Assembly (NCBI RefSeq): GCF_964355755.1
Contig: NC_092670.1
Span: 40,971,795-41,031,794 of the forward strand
Direction: 5' to 3'
Length of the DNA: 60,000 nt
Source of the DNA: Antedon mediterranea
Taxonomy: Eukaryota > Echinodermata > Crinoidea > Comatulida > Antedonidae
In this document: positions 22,673 through 37,600 of the stretch, in pieces
Layout: every line of letters starts with the position of its first letter
Numbering within the stretch: position 1 is the first letter of the stretch
Made by a program: the position numbers and the translations under genes
The notes under the pieces: generated by a model
What the model saw: the letters and a program-made list of their open reading frames with translations, nothing else
Told to the model about the DNA's origin: nothing
Database searches by the model: none

Positions 22673-25600
22673 CTGCAAATAGTAAATCAATGGAAATTAT
22701 TGTTAATTGAATTATCATTTTCTTCACATATTATTATGCATTCACCTATTTTTCGTATACTACTGTCTATACAAGATATATGAACTCATGAACTTTACCA
22801 TATAGTTTCATCTAAAGCTCTGTCTACACTATCAAACTAGTTTTTGTGCCCAAATATGGTAGTGATATGATGTCATCGTGTCTATATATCTCACACTATT
22901 TACCAAATTATAAAAGAATATTTATGGATCAGGAAAAATAAAATACCATTAATAGGGACGACGGTGGGTTCTCGCATATGACCAACTCATTTCACCTAAA
23001 AAGCTGAAGAACTTCGGCAAATTGCAGACCAAGTTTGCCAATAGGGGGCGCTGCTCTCCAACTAGCAAAGCTACTCCTAGCAACCACTAACATCTAGTCA
23101 TTGCCAGATGAAAACTTGTTGAAAACAAGTTGAAACACATACGTATATATTACTGGTTTAACATAAAGAAGTATGTACAGATATTAACAGTTTGGTTTCC
23201 AACTGTTCGTGTATATTGAGTAATCAAACATAATGAACAGAGTCTTGTACATCAGCTATGAGAATCTTAATGTCAACGTGAATGCTTTTACTATTTTTAC
23301 ACTTTTTATGATCATGTATCATTGTATTTTGAATATTGATTTAGCTTTTTGCTTTTATCCATTGAGATTCACAACCCAATATTGTCATTTTTTTTGGTAT
23401 TTTACTGTTTTAATTTATAATTTAAGATATCTATACTACTGTCAGTATTTTAATCCAGTCTATGATATGTATTAATCATATCTGTTATCCTTTATTTTCA
23501 TGTGAAATACTGTATTTTACCAATTTCTGATATTTACTATTAGCATGATTATGTTATTATTATTTATTACAGCGTTCAATCCATGCTCATAGGGTTTTAC
23601 CATATAAATTGATTTGAAATCATAGAACACAATTAACATGCAATTAATAGTGTAAAGCATACATGAGCAAATTGTACTCATCATCTAACAAGCATCCTGT
23701 TATTGTTAAGCCCAGATGATACAAAAAAGAAAGGAGGACTATGATTGGCTAATAGTTGATGACCAGACATCATAGCCAGTATACCCTGGATTTGGTAACA
23801 TTGCGTGCTGGGCTGACACCCTCATTGGAAACAAGGTTATTAGACAGGATGACTAAGGGTCTAACCCCTGGAGAGAAAATTATTTGGGAGGCCTAAAAAG
23901 TAAGCTTTCTCCACAGACAGATGTGAGTCAAAGGGGTTCATTACTACTAAAGCCCTGTGAAGCACCCTAGTGATTGTATGGCTTAGAAATAGGATTAATT
24001 TTTCTGACCATCTTAAATCTGTCTAGCCTTGATTATATAGAAGTTGTGTTTAACCAATGCTAGTATGATCAAATGCAAGAGGAGAAGCTTAAACTCTATC
24101 TTCACTATCAAACTTTATATGACAAAAAAATGTGACGTGCCAATATATAGACATGATGATGTCATATCACTACCATATTTGGGCATATCACTACCATATT
24201 TGGGCACATCACACTTTTTGTCATACTGGTTTGATAGTGTAGACAGAGCTTTACTAATATTGTTTGATAACAAGTTGGAAGAAGAACACTGCAAACGATT
24301 GGTTTCAGATATCCGAACACTGAATTAAAAGGTTTTGTAATTGTACTGATAACTGTGGCACCATACTGGCTGTTAATAATATAATTATATCAAATAACTA
24401 TTGTCAAAAGAACCCATGATTTAAAATGTATTTTAGGTAATTAAAACTGTAAATTTCTTAATAGCCTGTACACTGACCTCTTGACCGTAATCAGATAAAT
24501 TGACTTTTAGTGTCATATCCAATACAAAGAAAGATTTTGTTAGTTTAAAACTAAAATAAATTAATTTAATTAAAATAATTTGATCATAACAAATGATAAC
24601 AGTAATGAATCAGCATTTCTTATAAACACTTGTTTACATTTCACAGGTAACTGTCGAACCACAGATTGAATTTCAGAAAAGTAACTTATTTCTGCTTTAA
24701 ATTAAGTAATTTGGTGAAATATGAACACGCATTAATTTATGAAAATAGCCTCACATATATCTAGGAGCTTGAGAGTGTTTTGATAATAGCACAATTTAGT
24801 GAAGACGCAATTATTTGCGGTTTAGAAAGTTACGGTGAAAAAAAACAACTAAATAATTATTTTGTACTTTTACTATCGTTGCCTCAGTATTGGTTAAGTG
24901 TATGAATGCGATTTGATTTGTGAATTGATGGAAATACTTTGAAAATGCGATTTTGGATCTAAAGGGTTCAGCAACACAAAAAACAAAATGGAAAACTCTT
25001 TCCAGAATATCTCTTTACAAGATTTTTTCGACAGTGACTCTTATTGGTATTACTCGATGCTAATTTATGCATCTCAATCCTCTGTCTACGCAATATTGCT
25101 AAAAATATTTGGATTATTTGCCATATTTGGTAATTTGTTTGTGATGTTGGTTATTATTTCTACAAAAACGTTACACACTCCAAGTAACTTTTTATTGTGT
25201 AACCTCGCGGTCATTGACTTCACAACTGGAACTCTAATGGTCATCATGTCTGAATATGTTTCTGTAGATTATTTGACTGAATTTACGATTTTAGGAACAA
25301 TTGCAATTGTATGCTTAAGTACGTCACTTTTAAATTTATTCTACGTTGGATTAGATCGAATATTAACTCTTTCATTTCCGATGAAATATTTGAACATTAG
25401 AGATGAAGTAAAAACCAGGTTGTTCATCACTGCAACGTGGATAGGCGGAATACTTCAAACGTTTCTCTACATGTCCACACCTGAATCTGACATAGTTGAA
25501 TGTGAAGGCCTTGTATACAATATGACAACTGATGATGTAATATTGTTGGCAATATGGGGTGCTACAGAAACAGCTACAGTTTCAATCAATATCAAAGTTT

Positions 25601-28600
25601 ATTTTATTGCATTGAAACAAGCAAGACAGATAGCTGTATCACAAAACAGACAAAAAAGTACAGTTAACATAAAAGCAGTTAAATCCACCATGCTGATGCT
25701 TGCAGTTTTTATTTTGTGTTATTTTCCATGTTTTATGTTTGAAATCTCATTATATTACTGTTATAACTCAGGATTAACGCAATCAATTGCTCTACTTATA
25801 GCATTCAGTGGATGCAACATAAACCCTATTATCCACATACTGCAGAGGAAAGAGTTCAGAAAGAAAATTGTTCAGTTTATCAACAAATGTAACTTTTCTA
25901 GATGTTGCTAAAGATGTCAAATCAAAGAGGGAAACCTATGGCTTCTTCAAAGGTAAAGGTATTTATATTTGTCCTCAAGTTTAACTAAAAACTGAGGAAA
26001 TTCGGATTAGGCCCTCCATGGCAGCCAGCAGTGCAGCACCTACCAGATCAGCACACCAGGAGGCGATCTCCTACTCTTTGCGAATAGTGTACCAAGTTCT
26101 TTAACATGCACTATGTACACAGGACCAATAGCTTTCCGTCCCATCTGAAGGACAAGGCAATGAGAGAAAAGCATTTTGCCTAAGGATACATTTATTATGA
26201 TACAGATAGGCTCTATCACATACTATTCTTAAGTAAAACTGGTGACTTTTTGAGTTACTTACGTATTGATAGTGGCAGTCTGATTGAAACAATCAACTGT
26301 AGAAGTAGATTAACTGGATTCCTCAGCAAAGCTGGTGGACTATCGGATCCATCTGGTGTTCCCTTCAAGAGAAGCTCCCAAAGTTCTTGCAGTTTTGACC
26401 GTAAAGTACTTTGGTATTGGGCACGAATACCGTGTAAAAGCATTCCTATTAAAATATAAACAAGATGATATGAAAAATATTAATTAAGATTATTGTAAAT
26501 GTTCGTCTGGTTTGTAATTAATAATGTGTATAAAAATTATTTATTATTTACCATCTATTTTTGTAATTTGTACCATTGGTTTGATATCAAGAATTTTATA
26601 CATATTAACATTATATTTGAAACAATTTAGGACATTAATTAAATGTCTCTTAAACATTTAAAACATCAATGTTCACTTTATACTTCTTGGGGAGAAGCTG
26701 CTTTAGGTGTCTACCTGCTAGATTCTCCCTTCATTTGCACCCTTATTTTGTCTGCATGTTTCTTCTAAAGTTTAATAAATATAATCTATCTAATTTTAAT
26801 TAATGTTGTTTAACTAATAAATGTTAATGTTTTATCACAATGTTCATGGAATGCAAGTTTCTCAATCCAGCATGTGTTTCATTTAGATGGGTTCATAACA
26901 TTTTTTTTAGTGTAAAATGTTTGAAATTGATAATAGTACACAATTACGATAGCTGCTATAAGGCTGAAAGGGTTTAATTGCATGATTGAGGCATTAGAAC
27001 ATATTTAGGTCAATTTATAATTAAATAAATTAAGAGAAAACTTGGGAATGATTCAGCGAATGTATGGAATACAGCATGAATACAACATCATAGGCTGTTG
27101 GTGAAACATGAAACTAATGTCACTAAAGCTTGGTTTCCACTAGAACGTAACGCAAGGACGTAAACGCAACGCAAGCGTTTTAACCAATGACAAGCAAAGT
27201 TATAGACAGTTAGCAATCACAAGCGAATAAGCCATCGCTTGTGATTGGTCAATTCACTTGCGTTGCGTTACGTCCTTGTGTTGCGTTGCTAGTGGAAACC
27301 ACGCTTAAACAAGGGACACTAAGGGTACAATGACATTAATGTGTATCCGGTTAACATCTATTCAGTTAAATATATAATTTAACTGGGGTTCTTGCTAGAA
27401 GCTGAAGCTTGTCTTACAAGACCCAAATGAGAAATGCTACAACATTATATTTGTGTATTCAGTTAACATCTATTCAGTTAAATATATATAATTTAACTGC
27501 AGGGCTTCATTCTCACTAGAAGGTAAACTTGTCTCACAAGACCCAAATGAGAAGGGGCACAAAAAGGTATAATGATGTTAATTATGTGTATTCAGTTAAC
27601 ATCTATTCAGTTAAATATATATAATTTAACTTCAGGGCTTCATTCTCACTAGAAGGTAAACTTGTCTCACAAGACCCAAATGAGAAATACTACAAATAAA
27701 ATTAACAGGATGACAAATGATAAACTGACTCTCACACTCACAGAAGTAAATAATAAAAAATGAGAAATACTGATTAAGTATAACAAAATGTAATATGGTG
27801 TGTATAGATATTTATAATTAAATAGTCTCTGTTTAGGGGGATTACCACCTGATAGTACAGTGATTAATTTACTATTGTTGGTAATCCTAGGCCAACTATG
27901 CCTAAATTTTTTGTTGTAAAAAGTAACTGTATGTGAACATTTTAGGAAGTGGCCATCAGAATCGGTTAAACTACTTTGTACAGACATTCCCTGTAATAAA
28001 TACAAACACATTTATCTAGTACATTTACATAGTACATATGGTAAGTAACTAGCGGTGGAAAGATATACAGAAAAGGGCACAATGACATATGTCAGAAAAT
28101 GCATACAAAATGTCACATTTTATTTAGCTTTTAATTTTAAAAAGTAATTCAGTGACATTATTTCTTTAGGCAACTAATTTAAAGACAATTTAGTATGAAG
28201 GCTGACAAGAGATGACATTTATAGAGAAAATATTACAAATGACCGCCTTATGACAGTTAAGTATTGTGTATACCATAATTATTTTTTACAGCTTACTCAA
28301 CACAAATACAGTATTCCAAATTAAGTCCACTACAAAGCTGACCACCTGAATATTTCACTTAATATTTTTGTGTAAACCATATGTTGTTTTTTTACAGTCA
28401 CTCACTCAATCAAAAATAACCACCACACTTTAAAGCTGGTTTTACAAATTCCAACTTAAGAGTATAGTAAGTATCATGTAAGTAAGTAAGTAAGTAAGTA
28501 AGTATTATAGTAAGTATTATGGAAGTAAGTAAGTAAGTAAGTAAGTATTATAGTAAGTATTATGTAAGTAAGTAAGTATTATAGTAAGTATTATGTAAGT

Positions 28601-31600
28601 AAGTAAGTAAGTAAGTAAGTATTATAGTAAGTATTATGTAAGTAAGTAAGTAAGTAAGTATTATAGTAAGTATTATGTATGTTTTTTGCGGTCACTCAAC
28701 ACAAATATATATTAAAAAATAAGCTTGTTTTATAGCTTATATCTACAATAAATTGTGTTGAAATATGAATAATTCAAATCTATAATTTGTTTTCCTAATT
28801 TGCGCTTTGCTTTATTCGCTCCTTTTGTCGAATTATTTGAAAGCGATAAAGAGTTAGACTAGTGGATGCACTATATGTAACTTCCGCCCAATATAATAAA
28901 AATAGCCTTACTTATTTAAACTTAATAGAAAAATCATGTTGTTCTCATTACCGTACCCAGGAAAACATTTACAAAAATGGAAAGTATATAAAGGACAGAG
29001 AAGAGTAGAAACAGGAAACTTCAAATAAAGAAATAACTTGCAATTGCCATAAATAGTAAATGACGAGGCGCCACAAGTGGTGAACACCAGTACGTCTCCA
29101 TGATGAGCCTTCTGACTCATCCAGCTCAGTTTGAATCTCATCGGTGGATTCTATTAATCTCACCCTCATGTCATGAAGCAACACAATGTACAGATACCAT
29201 ATTACCACTTACCAACACATGAACGTTTGGGTACTGGGCATGGTTGCTTAGAAACAAGACATCCATTCCTATTGATAAGGTCCAGCTCCAAATTGGTTCT
29301 AAGATAAAAAAAAAAAGAAAACAAAACAAATTTGATAGAATTTATTGTGTGTAATAGACTGTATGATTGATAAAATACTAGGTTGTGTAATTCGATCAAT
29401 TTAAAATATAACTAGAGGCAATTGCAGAATTGAAGTACTTGTCAATACAGGCAGTAAATCTATATGAAAATTGTTCTTAAATTGGTATGACTAGAAGTTC
29501 ACTTTTTATCAATATTTTTGAATGGCACGTATTTGTATCATGAGTGTTCATATCGTCTACAAGTGACATTCATACAGTACATGTGGCTATCACTGGCTGC
29601 CAATCTCAGCTGCTTAAACCAAGCAACCTTAAAAAGACCAGTGGCACTTTGCATTTTCTATGACAATCACACACATGACCAATCTGGCTGCCAATCTTAG
29701 CTGCTTAAACCAAGCACATACAAACTTAAAAAGATCAGTGGCACTTTGCATTTTCTATGAAAATCACACACAAGACCAATCTGGCTGCCAATCTCAGCTG
29801 CTTAAACCAAGCACATACAAACTTAAAAAGACCAGTGGCACTTTGTATTTTCTATGACAATCACACACATGACCAATCTGGCTGCCAATCTCAGCTGCTT
29901 AAACCAAGCACATACAAACTTAAAAAGACCAGTGGCACTTTGCATTTTCTATGACAATCACACACATGACCAATCTGGCTGCCAATCTTAGCTTCTTAAA
30001 CCAAGCACATACAAACTTAAAAAGACCAGTGGCACTTTGCATTTTCCCTGACATTAATACACATTGCCTCATATCTGACTGCCAATTTCAGCTGCTTAAA
30101 ACAAGCACAAACTTAAAATACCAAGACCAGTGGCACTTAAAAGTGACATTCAGACACTTGACTGCCAAGCAGCTGCTTAAAACAAGCAACTTGCTTTGAT
30201 TTTATTTAAAGAAAATTTGCAAATCTGTTCAAAACATATTTATTGTTAAATGTTTTAAACATGATTCACTCATGACTTCAAAATATCATTAAAAACAGTG
30301 ATAACATTATCATTAATAAAACTTTGCTGTAAAACTGACCATGTTAACTTTTCACACAATTTCTACAATGTGGATAAAATAATTTAATAATAATTTCAAA
30401 ATGTAATTCTATAACAAACTATTACGATTACAACTAAAATGATTTGCTTAATCCAATTTCCTTAATTTACTTTCATTTTCTCGACCCAAAAAAATTTCTT
30501 TTTTGAAATAATGCATAATATCTTTAGGAAAAACAATTAACATTTTTAGTTGAAATGTAACCTTTGAATAGAAGTAAATGATGCATGTAAATCATAAGGG
30601 ATACAAGACAACACACACCTTATTACAAATGTTCACATAACACTCACAACACAACACAACACACCCTATTACAAATGTTCACATAACACTCACATTACTG
30701 TACATTTAATGTTTAAATATAGTATATGAATATCATTGTCATGCGACTCAGGGTATCGGAAAGTGAACTATGCTAAATGTGTCATCAGTAATAGAAAGTT
30801 ACTCCTTGTGTACACTGATACTGATTCATTTCAGTGTGATGAAAAAGCTGTTTAAAAAAATACACAAATAATGAATGTTTATGAGTGCAATGGGGAAAAT
30901 ATGTTCATTGCAGTTCAATAATACTGTATATTATGTCTATTGAACATCATGTGACCCACAATCCTCCAATCAAATTGCAAGTATCATACTTTCTATGTAT
31001 ATGTTATTAGTGTTAATGAAGAACAGTAAATTTGTTCAGACTCATAAACATTACTTGTTCCAGGTATATTGTTTACTTTTAATTTGCTGGATAAATATTA
31101 TCATCATTATGGAAGAAGGCAATATAATTATAGGTACCTAATGTCACAAAATACCAGGCAAACCCCAATAAAGCTTGAAAGTTAAAAAAACTATTACAGA
31201 AGTTTGAATGTGTGAAATAGCACATGATTAAAACATGAAGGTTGAAATCACATGCTGAATGAGTAATAGTGTAATTAGTAACAGTAATGAATACGGCCTA
31301 ATAATATCAAAGGAAAACATACATTCCTTGGCTAATACTACAAATCTCTGGTGGATAAAATTTATAAGAAAACCAAAAAAGTGATGAAACATAAGATTAA
31401 CCCTTTTTGTGAGTACTTTAAAGTTTAAGAAACAAACACGATTGGTAATAATTGAAATTACTTGAAGGTGGTTTACGAGACGTCAACAGCCGTGAATTGC
31501 AATAATCAAAGCCTTATGGGAATTACACAATTAATTATTACAGATTTAATGATTATTATTATAAATTTTAAAAACAACTGTAAATGTTTAGTTTTTAAAT

Positions 31601-34600
31601 GATACAGCGTTTTAATAGGCATTTATCAAAACAATTCTGATATGAACATTACTACACTATTAAACTAGTTTGACAAAAAGAGTGTGATGTATCCAAATAT
31701 TAATATGGTATTGATATGTCCAAATATGGCAGTGATATGGCATCATGTTTATATATGGGCACATCACATAAAGTTTGATAGTGTAAACAAAGCTTTTCTG
31801 TAAAAGAAAAAACAATCAACTAAAAAAATGATAACTACCTGACTGTGTTAATCAGAGCGACGCCATTGATACGTTCTAAGAATTCTTTGGGTTTCAAAAT
31901 TTGCATCAAGAAATTCCTCACAGAGTCTGGAAGAATCTAGAAAATAAAGAGTAATAATCATTTATATTTTTGTTTTCAGTTCATTTATTTTTAAAGTCAT
32001 ACAAGCTGTATCAGCATAAAACGACATAGAGTTAGTGGTGTTAGTGAATCAGGTACTCCTATCTACACATAAACAATGGCTATGAGTGAGTGGCCGAGCG
32101 GTTAAGACAGTGGAACCGTAATCACGTAGCCATAACATCGGCAGGGGTTCGAGGCCCACTCACTCCATGGTTCTGGTGGTAGAACGAGTCTTCTCGGATA
32201 AGGACTATAAACCGTAGGTCCAGTGTACACAACTTGCTCGTGTGCACTTTAAAGAACCTAGTACATCTTTCGAGACGAGTAGGGGGTTACCCCGGTGTAT
32301 TAGTACATCACAGCCACTGATCACCAACTGGGCCCTCTGGGAGATCAGTCTTTGACTGAAGAGGTTACCCAGTATAAAGATAAAACAAACAAAAATGAGT
32401 GCTCACTGGCTAAACCCAGTGGCCCTGGAGTTTATGGGCCCTGAGCAGTGCCCAGAGGAAAAACAGGCATAAAAAAAAGGCTGAAAAACAGGGGCCCTGG
32501 AGTTTATGGGGCCCCTGAGCAGTGCCAAGAGGAAAAACAGGCATAAAAAAGGGCTAAAAAACAGGGGCCCTGGAGTTTATGGGGCCCCTGAGCAGCGCCA
32601 AGAGGACAAACAGGCATAAAAAAAGGGCTAAACCCAGGGGCCCTGGAGTTTATGGGGCCCCTGAGCAGTGCCAGGAGGAAAAACAGCCATAAAAAAAAGG
32701 CTAAAAACAGGGTTCCTATTAACTATGAATTATTTCACATTTAAATAAAATGAATCAATACTGAGCCAAAAAATACATACACATAAAAAAAAAAGAATCT
32801 AATTTATCTTTGTACAAATTGCGTGATATATATTGGCCAGGAAAGTGTTTAATCTGGTTCCCATGGGTGTTGTACAGTAGAATATTTTTTTTAAATTTTT
32901 ATTTTGCAAAACTCTTGGCAGAATTACATTAATTGTCAGAAAGTTTACAAAAAGCCTTGAGACTGTATTGGTAAGACGTGTAGATCCTAAATAACCGGAA
33001 CTTTGTAATATATCACGCAAGCAAGTTTCATCTTGCAAAATGTTTTTAATCGAAAATAAATTTGTTGCTCTGTCCAAATATGGTAGTGATATGCTCAAAT
33101 ATGGTAGTGCTATGCCCAAATATGGTAGTGATATGACATCATCATGTTCATATATGGGTACATCACATTTTTTGTCACATCAAGTTTGATAGTGTAGACA
33201 GAGATTAAGGTTTAATAATATATCTGCTGGTTCAACCTTACATTCAATTTGAAATCTTTTCGGAAACTGCCCTCAATTTGCTGCCTGATACGATGGTCAT
33301 CCAGCTCCCTGGTGGAATCCACCTGACTGCCATCTGGGTCATCCTGAAGGCTCTGTTTTGAGCATGGTAAGAATGAGTTGGCTAGCTGTCGGCACATTGG
33401 GCATAGGTACTCTCCTTGCTGAATCAGGTTATGTCTCTAGAAAAATAATAGGAATGATTATATCATCAAAATGAAGAAAATGTAAGTTCTTAAAATTAGA
33501 CGTTACCCATTGTGAAAACAATTTCATTAGCTATTATTAAATCACAGAAAGCAATAAAAAATGTTTAAATAACAAACATAATCAACAAAATATAATTGTT
33601 ACAGTTAACCCTGAAAATGTAAAATATAAATACTGTAATAATAATTACAAAATAGTAACAGTAATAAGAACTTCTTCCTAGCTAACTTTTTATCATCATA
33701 GAATTCATTATGTGTTTAGAATGTCATTAAAATTTATAAATATGTCTTCTAGATTGTAGATTTCCTTGTCAACTTACAAAAATGAAAATGAAAGTACAAT
33801 TTAGGTTTCGGAGCAAATTATAATAAGCTGGATAAACAAAAGAAAATATAAAAAGTCTTCAATTAAATCATGTGGATTATTGTACCACATAAAAATAGTA
33901 ACTCTCAGTTCGTTATGTGTGTGAATAATAAATAATTTTCAAGCTTATTTTATGTTTTTTTTTATAATAAATCAATCAAATTGAAAAATAGGACAATGGA
34001 TGAGAAAACCCATAAATTCTGATTTTAAACTTTTGTTCAGATTGAAATTAAGCCTACGATAAATGTTATACCTACTGTTAATGTTAGTTAAATTTTGGTT
34101 CATTGTGTTGAGATGAATTATCTCTGAAAGACCAAATTATCTAAAATATTCAAATCCTCTTCAATTTTATGACTCATCTATTGGACAGTGGTAGTCCCTA
34201 ACAACCAGTCCTGTGACCTTCTAAAAATGATGTCTACTAAATATAATTATTTAATCATGTTTGCAAGTATAACTTGGCAATTACTGCAATTTTAAAATAA
34301 CTTTAGCCTTCTTAATATAGTTATGGATTAGGGAGTGTCTCAGTTAGTCATGGAGTAAGTGGGAATCATGGAAGTCAATCAATAGCTACAGTAGTATCAC
34401 ACGTAAAAACCCTAAAGCTTTGTCCACACTATCAAACTTTGTGTAACAAAAAAAATTTGATGTGGCCATATATGGACATGATGATGTCATATCACTACAA
34501 TATTTAAGCATATCACATTACCACATTTGGGCACATCACACATTTTTGTCAAATGTAGTTTGAAAGTGTAGACAGAGCTTTAGAAATTCAACGAAAATGT

Positions 34601-37600
34601 GCATACCATTCTTCAGATTTAAACCACCACTAACTCTTTGTTTAAGAAAAAATAAACTTTGGTTCCCACTATGATGCAATGCAAAGACATAAGAGCAAGA
34701 CAAGTAATTTGGCAAATCACAAGTGATGGATTAATCAAACTGTAGATTGTCAATTGGTAAATGTGCTTATGTTGCGCTTACGTCCTTGCGTTGCATTCTA
34801 GGAGATCAAACTTAAGGGGACATTTTCAGATCCCAACAAAGTGTCCCTTTAAAAATTGGTCCTTGCTCTGTTCTTGGAAAAATGTCCCTTTAATAGAGTG
34901 GGGTTCTATTGTAGAAGCTTTCTATCTTTGCATTCACTCTTGAACAACTGTACATGACCGAGAGTAGTCCCAGTGGGCCTGTGTGAACAACTGTACATGA
35001 CCGAGAGTAGTCCCAGTGGGCCTGTGTACAATTATACTCAGCTTGCATAATCAATGGCTTTATCCAAGTAAAGCATTCCTAATACTTATCTATTATAATT
35101 GCCAAAATGCAAGTTTTTAAAGCATTCCTAATACTTATCTATTATAATTGCCAATTGCATTTGTAATTGAGGGGATGGCAGAGTGCCTGTATTGTCTGTT
35201 TGACAAAGGGGGACATTAAGTTGATTTACTTGAGCATGAGATTATACTCATATATATAGTAATGAGTAAGAAAATAACACTCTAAGCACTGTTACTTAAG
35301 AATTATATACTTACACTTAGTCTTAGAGATTTAACATAATTTGCATGGCATTGCAGGTGCAGAAAATGACCACATGTTTGAATATGAACATCAGAAGATG
35401 AACATCCCAAAGAAGCTGCAAAGTATGACGACTCCTGAAAACACAAAATGAAATAAAATCACAAATTATTGATTTAAACCAATTAAATAGTTGAGAGAAA
35501 AAAAGTATAACTGAACATAGATAATTGGACTGGAGGATCCAGGATTTTTAAATAAGGAGAGAGAGAGAGAGAGAGAGAGTGGTTGAGTGGTTTGTTAGTG
35601 AAATGAAGCAAGTCCTGAACCTAACATAATGTCCTATATTTAAAATTGTAGCATATGGACACAATTTATTTATTAGCAGAAATTTATCTAGTTTTTTGAT
35701 CCAAAAGATCAAAGTGCGCGATAAAAAAATGGGGTTGTAAACTGACATATTTTCTCACGGACAATTTCAACATTTTATGTTGGTTTTATTTATCAAAATA
35801 CCCATATTCAAAAATATGTGAAAATGTAAAACAGCTGCGGATACAATACATTTAAATATGAATGGATTCATAGAGACACTGTCAATTCCAAATAACATAG
35901 TAAAGGAAATATTTAATAACAGATGTAACATGAATCATGTTGCCTACATTCACTGTACATTAACATATAAGAGTACTATGGATATTATTGACCATCCTCT
36001 GGAAGTCCTTAGACCTCTTAAATTCTATTATTACTTTGGTAATTCACTTGAGCTTTCAAGTCAAGGAGTCTTAATAGATAGTTCACTAAACCTCATTCAC
36101 AAAACAAGATGATCTATAGAAAATTCCAATTTTTCAAATGTTTACAGTATAAAGATAAAGAATGAAAAAAATGTTTTGTCTCTATTTTCTATTGGTAAAC
36201 AGATATACTAAAATGATGCAGTTACGTATGTGTACAACATCTTCTATGTAATTCAATGTCTGGTTTGAGTGAAAACCAAATTTGTTTGCATTGTATAAAT
36301 TATTAATTTATTGTGACATTTGATTTCTTGCGAGAATCAAAAGAACAAAGTCATCATGATAAAAGTCTGAGGCCCTAAAAAAAAAAGGGTTATTATTGTA
36401 CAACATTTTGAACTATGTTTGTAACAGTAACACTAGACGATATAGAAAGTGTCAGCCCTAAACATAAAATGTCCTCAAATTTATTATAAACAACGTGTCA
36501 AGGGGAAGCACTGTGAGTACCTGATATCCATCCCACATACAATGAAATGAAAGTATACTGAGAGAGGGCAGTTAAAATTATTGAATAAAATGAGTAGAAG
36601 AATGAAACGTAACAGACATCAGTCAGAAAAGAAAAACACATACAATAAATACTCTGATGAATTTCCAGCAATAAGGCATCAATTAAAACTAATTGCTTCA
36701 TCTAATAGTTGCATTTCAAAATTGAATTTTCAATCATTTCACCTGGCTTTAATAAATATAATTATTTTGGGATATTGATTAATTATGAATGAAATCCATA
36801 AGATTATTATATACCAGGAAAATAGGAAATTGATTGATATCATTAAAATGAAAATTAAATTAAATCCAATTGCTCTATTTTTCATAATCAGAAGACATTG
36901 CATATTAATATAATAAATGTCCCATGTCTCTGATATTGGCTCTGTGTGTTAACAACATTGTACACTAACATAATGCCCTATGTCTGGGTGGGTGTGTTGA
37001 AAACATTGTACACTAACATAATGCCCTATGTCTGGGTGGGTGTGTTAAAAACATTCAAATAATTTAAGTTTAAAGCAAAAACAGATCAGATTAAATGACA
37101 ATACTAACAGCTCCTCGACTTCGTCACGGGTCACTGACCAAACGCCACGATTTCATCATTGGATACCTGGATAGTTCATGAAATGTTGCTGTTTACTAAA
37201 CAAGTAAGTCCAGTGGATTAGATTGATATCTTTCTAAAATTAAATAACAATCTTACTTCTTTGAAGAACTGCGTGAGAATAACTTTCTTTTGTTGGTTGA
37301 TGACATGACTTGTTTTAGTGGGTTTCCGAATGACATCATTTGAACAGCCTGCTTCATGCTCTAATGCATCACCCACCACTGACCTGTGGTTTAACACTGG
37401 TTAAAAAAGAACAAAGAGAAATGTAAATATATATATGTAATATATATCACTTTGGCTGTCAAGACTGGTACACTGGGGCAAGCCTCTCTAAATGTGTACT
37501 GGGTTTTTAAATATGTGCACATTGTGCATACTGTTATAGTCATCATTTGAGAAGACTTGTTCTACAACACGAATAACTGAGTGAATTCTATGCCAATCAT

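Noticed and set aside
32083-32170. tRNA-Ser/Leu gene
   Set aside because: A and B boxes are good but the anticodon arm is not proper and a SINE core follows; treated as a SINE head.
35858-36112. 84-codon plus-strand frame starting [13 protein letters not shown]
   Set aside because: Protein-like composition but no known motif, no repeat copy and no splice partner; inside a UBR3 intron. Left unannotated.
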